From: Stagnihabitans tardus
Lineage (GTDB): Bacteria > Pseudomonadota > Alphaproteobacteria > Rhodobacterales > Rhodobacteraceae
Assembly (NCBI RefSeq): GCF_009925085.1
Contig: NZ_JAABNR010000012.1
Location: 62,001-126,000, forward strand
DNA: 64,000 bases
Direction of reading: 5' to 3'
The position numbers were made by a program, and so were the translations under genes. Shown piece after piece: positions 8,111-17,112 of this stretch (the first letter of the stretch is position 1; the number at the start of each line of letters is the position of its first letter). The notes beneath the pieces are model-generated. The model saw nothing but the letters and a program-made list of their open reading frames with translations. It did not search any database and had not been told where the DNA came from.

Positions 8111-8996
8111 GGGAAGAGGCGCGGGTGAGAAGGGTCCGCATCAGCTGATGCGCGACGCCGATGGCGATGGCCTGGGGATGTTTGCCAAGGCGCGGGTCGC
8201 CGATCGGGCAGGTGATGGCGGTGGGGTCCTGTCCCAGGGCCTGCAAGCGCGACCGGAATCGGGCCCATTTGGTTTCGCTGCCGATCAGGCCGCAGGAGGC
8301 GAACCCATGGGCAAGGAGGCGGTGGCAGAGTTCCAGGTCAAGCTGGTGCGAGAAGGTGACGATCAGGTGATGGGCCTCCCTGGGGGCCAGGGTCACGGCT
8401 GTCGCGGGGTCGGGGACCGGGAGTTGGGTCGTGTTCGGCTGCCTTGGGAAGCGGTCCTGGGCGATGTCGATCCAGGTGATACCCAGGTTTGGCAGGGGGG
8501 AGAGGGTGGCTGCGATGGCCCGGCCGACATGGCCCGCGCCCCAGAGCCAGACGGGGATGCGCGGCGGGGCGATGGGGTCGATCAGCCAGCCTTGCAGGAT
8601 CTGCGTCTCGGGCAGGGCGCCTTGGGCGCGGGCCTGGGCCATGAGGCGCTTGACGGCCAGGGGCATGGGCGAGCCGTCCAGAGAGACGGCGTGCAGCGGG
8701 CCCTTGGGCAGCTCGGCCAGGGTCTCGGTCACGAGCGTCACGGCGCCGCCGCAGCATTGGCCCAGCGCGGGGCCGAGGGGGATGCGGCTGACCTGCGGCG
8801 GTCCCAGGTGGCGCCTTGCGGCCTGGGTCGCCTGATGCTCCAGCGCTCCGCCGCCGATCGTGCCATGGGTCCTCGTCGGGGTCACCAGCATCGAGGTGCC
8901 CGGCTCGCGCGGGGAGGAGCCGTCATGGGCGGCGATCAGGACCCGGGTCACCGGGCCTTCGCGCAGGGCATCCTGGAGGGCGGTCAGATCAAGCAT
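8067..8996 (-). CDS. xdhC: XdhC, xanthine dehydrogenase maturation chaperone
   Basis: The 309-aa protein has the XdhC/CoxI layout: N-terminal GSSPREPGTSMLV and GTIGGGALEHQ, the cysteine motif LGQCCGGAVT, and a C-terminal Rossmann-like domain (WLWGAGHVGRAIA). In Rhodobacter capsulatus XdhC binds sulfurated molybdenum cofactor and delivers it to XdhB. It follows xdhB by 95 bases on the same strand, matching the known xdhABC order. Its last ~14 residues are encoded by a family B repeat and are unlikely to be ancestral. Confidence 0.93.
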   Translation of the reverse strand: MLDLTALQDALREGPVTRVLIAAHDGSSPREPGTSMLVTPTRTHGTIGGGALEHQATQAARRHLGPPQVSRIPLGPALGQCCGGAVTLVTETLAELPKGPLHAVSLDGSPMPLAVKRLMAQARAQGALPETQILQGWLIDPIAPPRIPVWLWGAGHVGRAIAATLSPLPNLGITWIDIAQDRFPRQPNTTQLPVPDPATAVTLAPREAHHLIVTFSHQLDLELCHRLLAHGFASCGLIGSETKWARFRSRLQALGQDPTAITCPIGDPRLGKHPQAIAIGVAHQLMRTLLTRASSPFTLAQISHGGPGV

Positions 8997-9091
8997 TCAG
9001 CCCCCCTGTCGCCGGGGCTGGGCCGGGCCCGACCGCGCCGCGCAAAGACGGGTGCCGCGCGAAAGGGGCCGCGCCGCCCGGGCAAGGGCAC

Positions 9092-11461
9092 TCAGCCATG
9101 GCGGACCCTTTCCACCGCCATCAGCACGCGCTCGGCCGTGGCGGGGGCGTCCAGCGCAGGATAAGCGGTTCCGCAGAAGGAAAGCGCGTGGCTCAGCGCC
9201 ATCAGCGCCGAGATGCCAAGGTTGAAGGGCGGCTCGCCCACGGCTTTCGACTTGCCGACCGTGTCCTCCTGGTTGGGCTCGGTCCAGAGCGCGACGTTGA
9301 AGATGGCGGGGCGGTCGGAAACGGCGGGGATCTTGTAGGTCGAGGGCGCATGGGTCGCCAGGCGACCCTTCGCGTCCCAGACCAGTTCCTCGGTGGTCAG
9401 CCAGCCTGCGCCCTGGACATAGGCGCCCTCGACCTGGCCGATATCCAGCGCCGGGTTCAGCGACCTGCCACAGTCGTGCAGGATGTCCGTGCGCAGGATG
9501 CGGTTCTCGCCGGTCAGCGTGTCGATCACCACCTCGGTGACCGCCGCGCCATAGGCGAAATAGAGGAAGGGCCGGCCCTGGCCCCGCACCCGGTCCCAGG
9601 TGATCTTGGGCGTGGCGTAGAAGCCGGTGGAGGAGAGCGAAATCCGCGCCTGCCAGACCCATTCGGCGACGCGGGCGAAGGCGTGGCTTTCGCCCGCCAC
9701 CAGGACCTCGCCGCCCTTGAAGCGCACTGTATCGGCGGCGACTCCGTATTTGCCCGCAAGGAACTCCGCCATCCGGGCGCGGATCGTCAGGGCAGCCGCC
9801 TCGGCCGCCTTGCCGTTCAGATCCGACCCCGAAGAGGCCGCCGTGGCCGAGGTATTGGGCACCTTGCCCGTATCGGCCGCCGTGATCTGGATGTCGCGCG
9901 CCGATAGCCCGAACACCTCGGCCACGACCTGGGCCACCTTCTGGTTCAGCCCCTGTCCCATCTCGGTCCCGCCATGGGACAGATGGACCGAGCCATCCTG
10001 GTAGACATGGACCAGGGCCCCCGCCTGGTTCAGGAAGGTCAGCGTGAAGGAGATCCCGAACTTCACCGGCGTCACCGCGATCCCGCGCTTTAACACCGGG
10101 CTGCCCGCATTCCACTCCGCAATCGCGGCCTTGCGGGCGTGGTAATCGCAATCCGCCAGAAGCTTGCCCACCAGCCGCCCCGAGACCGAATCCTCGACCT
10201 CCATCCCGTATTGCGTGGTCTGAACCTCGCCTTTCAACTTGGCGGAAATATCCTGGGGGCCCGGGGGTGAAACCCCCGGACTTGCCTTTGCGGGTGAACC
10301 CCCCGGCCGTTCCGCATAGAAATTCGCCTGCATGATCGCGACCGGATCCCGCCCCGTCGCATGGGCGAGGTGGTCGATGATCCGCTCCATCCCCACGATG
10401 CCCTGCGGCCCGCCAAAGCCGCGATAGGCCGTGGCGCTTTGGGTGTTGGTCTTCAGCCTGTGGCTTTCGATGCGGATGTTGGGAATGAAATAGGCGTTGT
10501 CGGCATGCAGCATGGCGCGGTCGGCCACCGCGAGGCTCAGGTCCTGGCTCCAGCCGCAGCGCATCAGATGCACGACCTCCATGGCGGTGATGCGGCCCTG
10601 CGCATCGCAGCCCGCCCGGTAGCGGATCTTCAGGTCATGACGCTTGCCGGTGATCATCATGTCGTCGTCACGGTCATAGCGCATCTTGGCGGGCCGCCCG
10701 GTGCGCGAGGCCACCACGGCGCAAGCCACGGCCAAGGCATTGCCCTGGCTCTCTTTCCCGCCAAAGCCGCCGCCCATCCGCCGCATCTCGACCCGGACCG
10801 CCGCCATGGGCAGGTGCAGGGCATGGGCGACCTTGTGCTGGATCTCGGTCGGGTGCTGGGTCGAGGCCATGACCTGGACCCCATCCTCCGTCGGGATCGC
10901 GGCGGCGACCTGGCCTTCCAGGTAGAAATGCTCCTGGCCGCCCACTTCCATCTCGCCCTCGACCACCGTCTTTGCCGCCGCAAAACCCGTGGAAAGGTCG
11001 CCGCGTGCCCAGGTGATCGGCCCGGTTTCAAAGCGGGAGCCCGCCGCAAGGGCCTCTTCGACCGTCAGGATGGCGGGCCTTTCGCGGTAGGTCACCTTTG
11101 CCAGCCGCGCGGCCTTGCGGGCCGCAAGGTGGCTGGTCGCGGCCACCAGGAAGACCGCCTGGCCAAGGTAATGGACGGTGCCATCGGCCAAGAGCGGCTC
11201 GTCCCCCGCCACGGGCGAGACATCCGGCACATGGTCGAAATCCTGCGCGGTCAGGACCAGAACCACGCCGGGGGCGGCGCGGACGGCCGAGAGGTCCAGG
11301 GCTTCGATCTCGGCATGGGCCACGGTCGAAAGGCCGAAGGCCAGGTGCAGGGCATCGCCGGGCAGCTTCAGGTCATCGACATAGGGCGCGCGGCCCGTCA
11401 CATGCAGGGGGGCGCTGTCATGGGGAAGGGCGGCCCCGAGGGCTCCGGCTTGCTTTCTCAT
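9092..11461 (-). CDS. xdhB: Xanthine dehydrogenase, molybdopterin-binding subunit
   Basis: The 789-aa subunit holds the molybdenum-cofactor domain that oxidises hypoxanthine and xanthine to urate. Visible family motifs are [54 protein letters not shown] and the catalytic-Glu region [11 protein letters not shown]. Its ATG overlaps the xdhA stop (ATGA), giving coupled translation of the two subunits. Residues about 384-411 (from [10 protein letters not shown] to SAKLKGE) are encoded by a family B repeat on its coding orientation and interrupt the sequence between ANFYAE and [11 protein letters not shown]. The frame stays open, so the enzyme is probably intact with an added surface loop. Confidence 0.95.
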   Translation of the reverse strand: MRKQAGALGAALPHDSAPLHVTGRAPYVDDLKLPGDALHLAFGLSTVAHAEIEALDLSAVRAAPGVVLVLTAQDFDHVPDVSPVAGDEPLLADGTVHYLGQAVFLVAATSHLAARKAARLAKVTYRERPAILTVEEALAAGSRFETGPITWARGDLSTGFAAAKTVVEGEMEVGGQEHFYLEGQVAAAIPTEDGVQVMASTQHPTEIQHKVAHALHLPMAAVRVEMRRMGGGFGGKESQGNALAVACAVVASRTGRPAKMRYDRDDDMMITGKRHDLKIRYRAGCDAQGRITAMEVVHLMRCGWSQDLSLAVADRAMLHADNAYFIPNIRIESHRLKTNTQSATAYRGFGGPQGIVGMERIIDHLAHATGRDPVAIMQANFYAERPGGSPAKASPGVSPPGPQDISAKLKGEVQTTQYGMEVEDSVSGRLVGKLLADCDYHARKAAIAEWNAGSPVLKRGIAVTPVKFGISFTLTFLNQAGALVHVYQDGSVHLSHGGTEMGQGLNQKVAQVVAEVFGLSARDIQITAADTGKVPNTSATAASSGSDLNGKAAEAAALTIRARMAEFLAGKYGVAADTVRFKGGEVLVAGESHAFARVAEWVWQARISLSSTGFYATPKITWDRVRGQGRPFLYFAYGAAVTEVVIDTLTGENRILRTDILHDCGRSLNPALDIGQVEGAYVQGAGWLTTEELVWDAKGRLATHAPSTYKIPAVSDRPAIFNVALWTEPNQEDTVGKSKAVGEPPFNLGISALMALSHALSFCGTAYPALDAPATAERVLMAVERVRHG
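10231..10279 (-). repeat. Family B palindromic repeat copy 2, inside xdhB
   Basis: On the minus strand the element reads GGGGGTTTCACCCCCGGG, then a short GC run, then GGATATTTCCGCCAAGTTG and AAAG. It is wholly inside the xdhB coding frame and is read through in frame. Hairpin and core match copy 1 closely, which lies in the opposite orientation relative to its host gene. Confidence 0.85.
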
Positions 11462-12867
11462 GGCGCGACCTCCAGCACCGAGGTGGGGATTCCCCCTGCC
11501 TCGAGCGCATAGCGGGTCAGGAGGTTTTGGGCGACCTTGAGCCGATAGGCGGCGGAGGCGCGCATGTCGGAAAGGGGCTGGAAGTCTTGGGCGAAGGCGG
11601 GCAGGGCGGGGGCGATGCCCTCTGGCGTCAAGGCGCGGCCGATGAGGGCTTGTTCCACCGCAAGGGCGCGTTTCGGCGTGCCCGCCATGCCGCCAAAGGC
11701 GATGCGGGCGGATCGGATGATGCCGCCCTCTGCCGCCAGGTCGAAACAGCCGAGAACCGCCGAAATGTCCTGGTCGAAGCGCTTGGAGACCTTGTAGCAG
11801 CGCAGGTTGGGCGCCGAGGCGGGGATCGTGACGCTTTCGACGAACTCGCCGGGCTGGCGGTCCTGTTTGCGGTAGGCGAGGAAGAAGTCCTCCAGCGGGA
11901 TGGTCCTGCGGCTGGCGCCCTTGCGCAGGGTGAGCGTGGCGCCCATGGCGATCAGCGCGGGCGGGCCGTCGCCGATGGGCGAGCCATTGGCGATATTGCC
12001 GCCGATGGTCGCGGCGTTCCTCACCTGGAGCGAGGCATAGCGGCGCAGCATCCGGGCAAAACCGGGGTGAGAGGCGCTCAGCGCCTTGCGCAGGGTCTCG
12101 ATGGTGACGCCCGCGCCAATGGTGAGGGCGGCGCCATCGGAGGTGATCTGGTTGAGTTCGGAAAGGGGGGCGAGGAAGACGGGTTTCGGCAGGTCGCGCA
12201 GTTGTTTCGTCACCCAGAGGCCGACATCGGTGGCCCCGGCGATCAGGGTGGCGTCGGGGTTCTCTTCATACCAGGTGGCGAAAGCGTCCAGCGAGGTCGG
12301 GGGGCTGCTCGCCCCCCGAACCCCCTCGCCCAAGGGGGGCACGCCCCCCTTGGGGAACCCCGTGGATATTTCGGCCAAATTGAAAGCGATATGCGGCGGT
12401 GAGGGGAGGTCTTTTGCGGCCTCGGCGGCCCTTATGATCGGCGCATAGCCCGTGCAGCGGCAGAGGTTGCCGGCCAGAACCATGTCGTGGTCGCGCTCGC
12501 CCGTCAGGTGGGCGGTGGCCAGCGACATGACGAAGCCTGGGGTGCAAAAGCCGCATTGCGACCCGTGATGGGTCACCATCGCCTCTTGCACCGGGTGGGG
12601 GGAGCCGTCGGGCGCGGTCAGGCCCTCGACCGTGGTGATCGCCTTGCCGTCGAGCTGGCCCATGAAGAGGATGCAGGCGTTCAGCGCCCTTGGCCCCTGG
12701 TCGTCCTGCACCATGACCGTGCAGGCGCCGCAATCGCCCTCGTTGCAGCCCTCCTTGGTGCCTTTCAACCCGCGGCTCTCGCGCAGCCAGTCGAGGAGCG
12801 TCACGGTGGGGGGGACATCCGTCAGACGGACCGGCGTTCCGTTCAGGAGAAACGCAAGCTCTGCCAT
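11458..12867 (-). CDS. xdhA: Xanthine dehydrogenase, FeS/FAD subunit
   Basis: The 469-aa protein combines two [2Fe-2S] clusters and an FAD domain. Cysteines of the plant-type cluster are at 41, 46, 49 and 65 (CNEGDCGAC and NAC). The second cluster uses 105, 108, 136 and 138 (CGFC and LCRC). The FAD site is [12 protein letters not shown] and [16 protein letters not shown] 12867 has a GAGG Shine-Dalgarno; an upstream extension is not family-like. Residues about 160-191, between the FeS and FAD domains, are encoded by a family B repeat. It is the first gene of xdhA-xdhB-xdhC; electrons pass from the Mo site through these centres to NAD. Confidence 0.95.
   Translation of the reverse strand: MAELAFLLNGTPVRLTDVPPTVTLLDWLRESRGLKGTKEGCNEGDCGACTVMVQDDQGPRALNACILFMGQLDGKAITTVEGLTAPDGSPHPVQEAMVTHHGSQCGFCTPGFVMSLATAHLTGERDHDMVLAGNLCRCTGYAPIIRAAEAAKDLPSPPHIAFNLAEISTGFPKGGVPPLGEGVRGASSPPTSLDAFATWYEENPDATLIAGATDVGLWVTKQLRDLPKPVFLAPLSELNQITSDGAALTIGAGVTIETLRKALSASHPGFARMLRRYASLQVRNAATIGGNIANGSPIGDGPPALIAMGATLTLRKGASRRTIPLEDFFLAYRKQDRQPGEFVESVTIPASAPNLRCYKVSKRFDQDISAVLGCFDLAAEGGIIRSARIAFGGMAGTPKRALAVEQALIGRALTPEGIAPALPAFAQDFQPLSDMRASAAYRLKVAQNLLTRYALEAGGIPTSVLEVAP
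12301..12386 (+). repeat. Family B palindromic repeat copy 3, inside xdhA
   Basis: The plus strand shows a first hairpin (GGGGCTGCTCGCCCC), a second hairpin (CCCAAGGGGGGCACG pairing with CGCCCCCCTTGGG), then CCCCGTGGATATTTCGGCC and AAATTGAAAG. The same two-hairpin plan occurs in copy 4 at 38101 with different bases but conserved pairing. It is read in frame as part of XdhA on the opposite strand. Confidence 0.85.
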
Positions 12868-13029
12868 GGTTCTGCCTCGCCGCGGTCTGGTCCTGCGCTT
12901 CGCCCCCCGATGCGGCGGAAAGGGGCGTGGCGCCTCCATTGGGCGATGGATTGGGCCGCTTGTCCAGCCTTGCCTGCGGGGGGCCTGCGAAAGCACTTTC
13001 CGGGAATGCCGGAAAATCGGGCAGGGGAT

Positions 13030-13060
13030 GAAAAAACCGGCCCGAGTTTCCTCGGGCCGG
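13030..13060 (-). terminator. Intrinsic terminator of metF
   Basis: On the minus strand a perfect 10-bp stem CCGGCCCGAG / CTCGGGCCGG with a GAAA loop is followed by six T. It lies 60 bases after the metF stop and before xdhA, so it separates metF from the xdh operon. Confidence 0.9.
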
Positions 13061-13117
13061 AGGGACGCCAGGCGCTTTCGCGCCCAACAGGGAGACGGGA
13101 TGGCCTGGCCTTGCGGC

Positions 13118-13975
13118 TCAGGCCACCTTTTCCAGCGCCACTTCCGGGGCCAGCCCCAGGGCGCGCACCACTTCCCGCGTCAGATGCGGGCGGTTGAGCG
13201 TGTAGAAATGCAAGGCGCCCACGCCCTCGGAGATCAGCCGGTCGCAGAGCGTCGTGCATTGCGCCAGCGCGAAGAGGTCTTCGCGGCCGTCGCGGGTGGC
13301 GACGGTGAAGCCCTCGTCCAGGCGGCCGGGGACATGGGCGCCGCAGCGCTGGGCGAAGCGTTTCGCGCCCTCCCAGGACTGGATCGGCAGGATGCCGGGG
13401 ATGAGTTCGGCGGTGATGCCCTCCTTCACGCAGGCATCGCGGAAGCGCAGGAAGGTCTCGGCCTCGAAGAAGAATTGCGTGATGGCGGAAGTGGCGCCGG
13501 CATCGAGCTTGGCCTTCAGCCAGTGGATATCGGCGCGGGCGTCGGCCGCATCGGGGTGACGCTCGGGATAGGCGCCGACGCGGACCTTGAAGCCCTTGGC
13601 CGCCAGCGCGCCCACCAGTTCCGCCGCATGGGCAAAGCCCTGGGGATGGGGGGTGAAGCGGGGGGCGCCCTTGGGGGCATCGCCGCGCAGCGCCACGATC
13701 TCGGTCACGCCCTCGGCCTTGTAGGCATCGGCGATTTCCAGCGTTTCCGCCTTGGTCGCATCGACACAGGTCAGGTGGGCGGCCACGTTCAGCCCGTAGT
13801 TCCGGCGGATCGTGCCCACCGCCTCATGGGTCAGTTTCCGCGTCGTGCCGCCCGCGCCATAGGTGACCGAGACGAATTCGGGGGCCATCGGGGCCAGGGC
13901 CTGCACGGTCTCGAACAGCCGGAAGGAAGCGTCCAGCGTCTGGGGCGGGAAGAATTCGAACGAGATACGGGTCAT
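13118..13975 (-). CDS. metF: Methylenetetrahydrofolate reductase
   Basis: The 285-aa protein begins [13 protein letters not shown], the MetF N-terminal signature, and shows [26 protein letters not shown] and GILPIQS, all typical of the bacterial flavoprotein. It reduces 5,10-methylene-THF to 5-methyl-THF for methionine synthesis. ATG 13975 follows AAAGGAG; the much longer upstream frame is antisense to the regulator gene. It is divergent from a MetR-like regulator with a matching operator between them. It also links to the C1 theme of the window. Confidence 0.96.
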   Translation of the reverse strand: MTRISFEFFPPQTLDASFRLFETVQALAPMAPEFVSVTYGAGGTTRKLTHEAVGTIRRNYGLNVAAHLTCVDATKAETLEIADAYKAEGVTEIVALRGDAPKGAPRFTPHPQGFAHAAELVGALAAKGFKVRVGAYPERHPDAADARADIHWLKAKLDAGATSAITQFFFEAETFLRFRDACVKEGITAELIPGILPIQSWEGAKRFAQRCGAHVPGRLDEGFTVATRDGREDLFALAQCTTLCDRLISEGVGALHFYTLNRPHLTREVVRALGLAPEVALEKVA

Positions 13976-14018
13976 GGCAGGCTCCTTTGCTTGACCCCTT
14001 ATCCCAGATCGACGATTG

Positions 14019-14031
14019 TGAATCCAATTCA
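14019..14031. promoter_or_regulatory. MetR-type operator between metF and its regulator
   Basis: TGAATCCAATTCA fits the MetR site pattern TGAA-N5-TTCA. It lies midway in the 87-base divergent gap, 44 bases from the metF ATG. E. coli MetR activates met genes from such sites with homocysteine as coeffector. Regulation here is inferred from site plus gene order. Confidence 0.65.
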
Positions 14032-14062
14032 TAGTTTTCACGAAGATGATGAGGTTGGACTC

Positions 14063-14968
14063 ATGTACCTGGAGCTGCGGCACTTCCGGACGCTGCGGGC
14101 GATCCACCAGGCGGGGGGCTTGGCCAAGGCCGCCGATATCCTGAACACGACGCAATCGGCGCTGTCGCACCAGGTGGCGGGGCTGGAGGCGCAGGTCGGG
14201 ATGGAGCTTTTCGTGCGCCGCTCCAAACCCATGCGGCTTTCGGCGGCGGGGGTCAGGATGCTGCGGGCGGCCGAACGGATCCTGCCCGAGGTGGCGGCGC
14301 TGGAGGAAGAGTTCCGCGCGCTGCAATCGGGCAAGACGGGGCGGCTGCATATCGCCATCCAGTGCCATGCCTGTTTCGACTGGCTGTTTCCGGTCCTGGA
14401 GATGTTCCGCCACGCCTGGCCCGAGGTCGATGTCGATATCCGCGCGGGGCTTGCCTTTGACAGCTTCCCGGCCCTGGTGCGGGAGGAGGTCGACCTGGTG
14501 ATCTCCTCCAACCCCGAGGGGCTGGAGGGGCTGACCGCCCATCCGCTTTTTGACTATCACCCGACCTTCGTGGCCTCGTCGAAGAACCCGCTGGCCGCCA
14601 AGCCCATGATCGAGGCCGAGGATTTCCGCGACCAGGTCCTGATCACCTATCCCGTGGGCCGCGACAAGCTGGACATCTTCACCGAAATGCTCACCGAGGC
14701 GCGGGTAGAGCCCCGGGCGCATCGGACGGTGGAGCTGACGGCGGTGATCCTGATGCTGGTGGGATCGGATCGCGGTGTGGCGGTCTTGCCCGACTGGGTG
14801 ATCCGCGATGTGAAGGCCCATGCGGACTATGTCACGCGCCCCCTTGGCCCCCAGGTCATCACCAAGCGCCTCTGCGCCGTGACCCGGGAAGAGGATGCGG
14901 CCAAACCCTATATGGCGCATTTCCTGCGGCTCTGCCGGTCAGAGCCGGTGAAGTTGCAAAGGGGGTAA
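14063..14968 (+). CDS. metR: LysR-family regulator, MetR-like
   Basis: The 301-aa protein has an N-terminal LysR helix-turn-helix (LAKAADILNTTQSALSHQVA) and a substrate-binding domain whose segments GRLHIAIQCHACFDWLFP and LVISSNPE resemble MetR. ATG 14063 begins MYLELRHFRTL, the standard LysR start; upstream extension is antisense to xdhA/metF. It is divergent from metF with a MetR-type palindrome between. It therefore probably activates metF and perhaps other methionine genes in response to homocysteine. Confidence 0.85.
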   Translation: MYLELRHFRTLRAIHQAGGLAKAADILNTTQSALSHQVAGLEAQVGMELFVRRSKPMRLSAAGVRMLRAAERILPEVAALEEEFRALQSGKTGRLHIAIQCHACFDWLFPVLEMFRHAWPEVDVDIRAGLAFDSFPALVREEVDLVISSNPEGLEGLTAHPLFDYHPTFVASSKNPLAAKPMIEAEDFRDQVLITYPVGRDKLDIFTEMLTEARVEPRAHRTVELTAVILMLVGSDRGVAVLPDWVIRDVKAHADYVTRPLGPQVITKRLCAVTREEDAAKPYMAHFLRLCRSEPVKLQRG

Positions 14969-14975
14969 CAGAGAA

Positions 14976-14998
14976 CCCGGGGTATACCCCGGGCTACG
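14976..14998 (+). repeat. REP-like family A copy 2
   Basis: Identical over 23 bases to the copy at 5097 (palindrome CCCGGGGTATACCCCGGG plus CTACG). It begins 8 bases after the metR stop and directly precedes the multi-stem element at 15019. Confidence 0.85.
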
Positions 14999-15018
14999 CA
15001 GCGCCACGGTATCACAAT

Positions 15019-15112
15019 CTCCCCGCCGTCCCGGGCCTGACCCGGGACCTCGACGGCTTGGGGCAGCGCCTTGGGTCGAGGCCCCGGGGCACAAGCCCGG
15101 GGCGGCGGGGAG
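15019..15112. repeat. Multi-stem palindromic element between convergent genes
   Basis: An outer 10-bp stem CTCCCCGCCG / CGGCGGGGAG (15019-15028 with 15103-15112) encloses three further stems: GTCCCGGG / CCCGGGAC (15028-15048), CCTCGAC / GTCGAGG (15048-15081) and CCCCGGG / CCCGGGG (15082-15102). The arrangement resembles a four-way junction. It fills the gap between the convergent metR and HDAC-like genes. The CCCGGG-rich hairpins resemble REP elements common in alphaproteobacteria. Confidence 0.75.
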
Positions 15113-15119
15113 AGAGAGC

Positions 15120-16136
15120 TCAGGTCCAGGCCCCCAGCACCGCCGCCAGGTTCTCTCCGAGTTCGGGGCAAAGATAGCCGCCCTCCTGGACAATCAAGGT
15201 CGGCAGGCCCAAGGCGCGGATGTCGCGGCCGATTTGTGCAAAGCCCGGCGTCGTCACGGCGAGCCCCGCGAAAGGGTCTCCGATGAAGGCATCGAGCCCC
15301 AGGGCCAGGACCAGCGTATCCGCGCCCCAAAGCGTGATCCGCTCCAAGGCTTGCGCCAGCGCCCGGCGGAAGGGATCATCCGCGCTGCCCCGCTCCAGCG
15401 CGAGGTTCAGGTTCGCGCCCTCTCCGGCGCCGGAGCCATGCTCCCCGGGATAGCCCCAGAAGAAGGGGTAGAACCGCTCGGGATGGGCATGGAGCGAGAC
15501 GGTCAGCACATCGGGCCGGTCATAGAAGATGCCCTGGGTGCCGTTGCCGTGGTGCAGGTCGATGTCGAGGATTGCCACCTTGCGGCCCGAAAGCGTCAGG
15601 GACTGCGCCGCAATCGCCGTGTTGTTCAGGTAGCAAAAGCCCCCCGCGAGTTCCGCGAAACAATGGTGGCCGGGGGGGCGGCAGAGCGCATAGGCGGCGC
15701 GGGCTCCGGCCATGATCTCCTCGGCCCCGGCGATGGCGCATTGGGCGGAGAGATAGGCGGCCTCATGGGTCTGCGGCCCGATGGGGCAGGAGGTGTCGGT
15801 CTGGTGGAACCCCGCCTGGCCCACGGCCGAGAGCGGGTAGCCATCGGTGCGGTTGGCGGGGTGGATATTGGGGATGACCTCGGGAGAGGCGCCTTCGATC
15901 TTCGTCCAGCGCTGGTGGATGGTCTGCAGGAAGGTCAGATAGCGGGAGGGGTGGATGGCGGCGATCGGGTCCAGGCCGAAGTCCTGGGGGAGGTCCGGCG
16001 TGATGGACAGCCGCGCGAGGCCGGAGAGGAGCGCATCGATCCGGGCGGGTTTCTCGGGGCAGGGGCGCGGGGCGCCGCTGGAGAGGAAGAACTGCGGGTC
16101 ATGGGCGCGCTGGCCGGGGTGGTGGAAGGCTTTCAC
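15120..16136 (-). CDS. Histone-deacetylase-family amidohydrolase (acetylpolyamine type)
   Basis: The 338-aa protein carries arginase/deacetylase-fold motifs of the class II HDAC superfamily: RPPGHHC (catalytic His pair), DIDLHHGNGTQ (zinc ligands), LGLDAFIGDP (third zinc ligand) and VQEGGY. Bacterial members often remove acetyl groups from acetylated polyamines. Its ATG overlaps the stop of the GNAT gene (ATGA), as do the other members of this four-gene operon led by a BKACE enzyme. Pairing an acetyltransferase with a deacylase suggests acylated-amine metabolism. The exact substrate is unknown. Confidence 0.87.
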   Translation of the reverse strand: MKAFHHPGQRAHDPQFFLSSGAPRPCPEKPARIDALLSGLARLSITPDLPQDFGLDPIAAIHPSRYLTFLQTIHQRWTKIEGASPEVIPNIHPANRTDGYPLSAVGQAGFHQTDTSCPIGPQTHEAAYLSAQCAIAGAEEIMAGARAAYALCRPPGHHCFAELAGGFCYLNNTAIAAQSLTLSGRKVAILDIDLHHGNGTQGIFYDRPDVLTVSLHAHPERFYPFFWGYPGEHGSGAGEGANLNLALERGSADDPFRRALAQALERITLWGADTLVLALGLDAFIGDPFAGLAVTTPGFAQIGRDIRALGLPTLIVQEGGYLCPELGENLAAVLGAWT

Positions 16137-16561
16137 AGGGACTCGGGCTCCATATGGATCAGGGCCTCGGAGCCTCGGGATGCGAAGCCCGCCTTGGCAT
16201 AGAAGGCGCGGGCGAGGTCGTTGTCATGGGAAACGGTCAGGGCGATGAAGCGCGCGCCCCAGTCCTGGTGGGCGAGCGTGGCTTTCAGAAGCGCCCGCGC
16301 CAGGCCCTGGCCGCGCGCCTGAGGTGCGACGTAGAGGTCCTGGACGAAGACACCGGGGAGGCCGCGATGGGTCGAGAACTCGGGGAAGTAGATCACCATG
16401 CCATGCTCGGCGATCAGGGCGCGGATCAGGGGGCGGGGGCCGAAAGCTGCGGCCTCCAGAGCCTCGAGGCTGGCCACGGCGGTCCCGCCCTCGTGGTCGG
16501 CCAGGGCCTGGAGCATCTCGCGCAGGCGGGGGAGGTCGGAAGGGGTGATGGGGCGGATCAT
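16133..16561 (-). CDS. GNAT-family N-acetyltransferase
   Basis: The 142-aa protein starts MIRPITPSDLPRLREM at ATG 16561. It shows the GNAT core: VQDLYVAPQARGQGLARALL (acetyl-CoA-binding motif A) and NDLARAFYAKAGF near the C-terminus, followed by an IHMEPESL tail. This resembles the diamine/spermidine acetyltransferase-like branch but specificity cannot be read. It overlaps both neighbours by 4 bases, so it is made together with the HDAC-type enzyme and the small secreted protein. Confidence 0.87.
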   Translation of the reverse strand: MIRPITPSDLPRLREMLQALADHEGGTAVASLEALEAAAFGPRPLIRALIAEHGMVIYFPEFSTHRGLPGVFVQDLYVAPQARGQGLARALLKATLAHQDWGARFIALTVSHDNDLARAFYAKAGFASRGSEALIHMEPESL

Positions 16562-17112
16562 GGGGTGGGGAGCATCTTGCAGATTGAGTGATCCCACTTG
16601 GCTAGGTCATCCATGCAGGCAACGATCAACTCTCGGATGTATCCGACTTGCAAGGCGCGCATCGCTACGAGAGGCAGAGTGTTTTCCAAGCCTCTGTTCA
16701 GACTTCGAAAGTTCGTCTCTTCATGGTCGAAAGGAAAGGTCATCTGGACATAGCTTGTCCATGCGGCCTGCTGCTCGTCGAAAGCTCGCCGCGCTGGGCC
16801 ATCTGGGAGCCACTCCCGGATGTCCTTGATATCGCTCTCCAGCCTTTCGTTCCACACCTTCAGTTCTGCCTCGTAACACCAGTTCCAAGGCTCTATGGAG
16901 GGTTTGGGCGCCAGGAACACCGGCTTGATCGGCGCAAGCTCGGTTCTCAGACATGCCATCGCGGCCTGGCCGATGCAGCCCCATTGCTCTTGCAGGCAGG
17001 ACTCCACAAGGGTCTGGACCGCAGCTTGCGCATCCTTCTCGGCGGCAAGGTCGATCTCCGCTTGCGCAACGGTGGGCAGGGCCATGAGAAGCAAGAGGGT
17101 CAGGCGGATCAA
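16558..17112 (-). CDS. Small secreted Cys-containing protein, LprI/DUF1311-like
   Basis: A 184-aa protein with a clear signal peptide (MIRLTLLLLMALPTVAQA). The mature part has cysteines at CLQEQWGCIG, CLRTE, WCYE, CMDD and ICKM and a segment WNERLESDIKDIREW followed by QQAAWTSYVQ that recalls the DUF1311/LprI fold (lysozyme inhibitor-like). The resemblance is weak and I am not sure of the family. It is translationally coupled to BKACE upstream and GNAT downstream. Its base composition looks less GC-rich than its neighbours, so it may be a later addition to the operon. Confidence 0.7.
   Translation of the reverse strand: MIRLTLLLLMALPTVAQAEIDLAAEKDAQAAVQTLVESCLQEQWGCIGQAAMACLRTELAPIKPVFLAPKPSIEPWNWCYEAELKVWNERLESDIKDIREWLPDGPARRAFDEQQAAWTSYVQMTFPFDHEETNFRSLNRGLENTLPLVAMRALQVGYIRELIVACMDDLAKWDHSICKMLPTP

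Noticed and set aside
13976-14062. Possible SAM riboswitch upstream of metF
   Set aside because: The gap is 87 bases and is accounted for by the divergent promoters and a MetR-type palindrome; no SAM-II or SAM-I core was seen.
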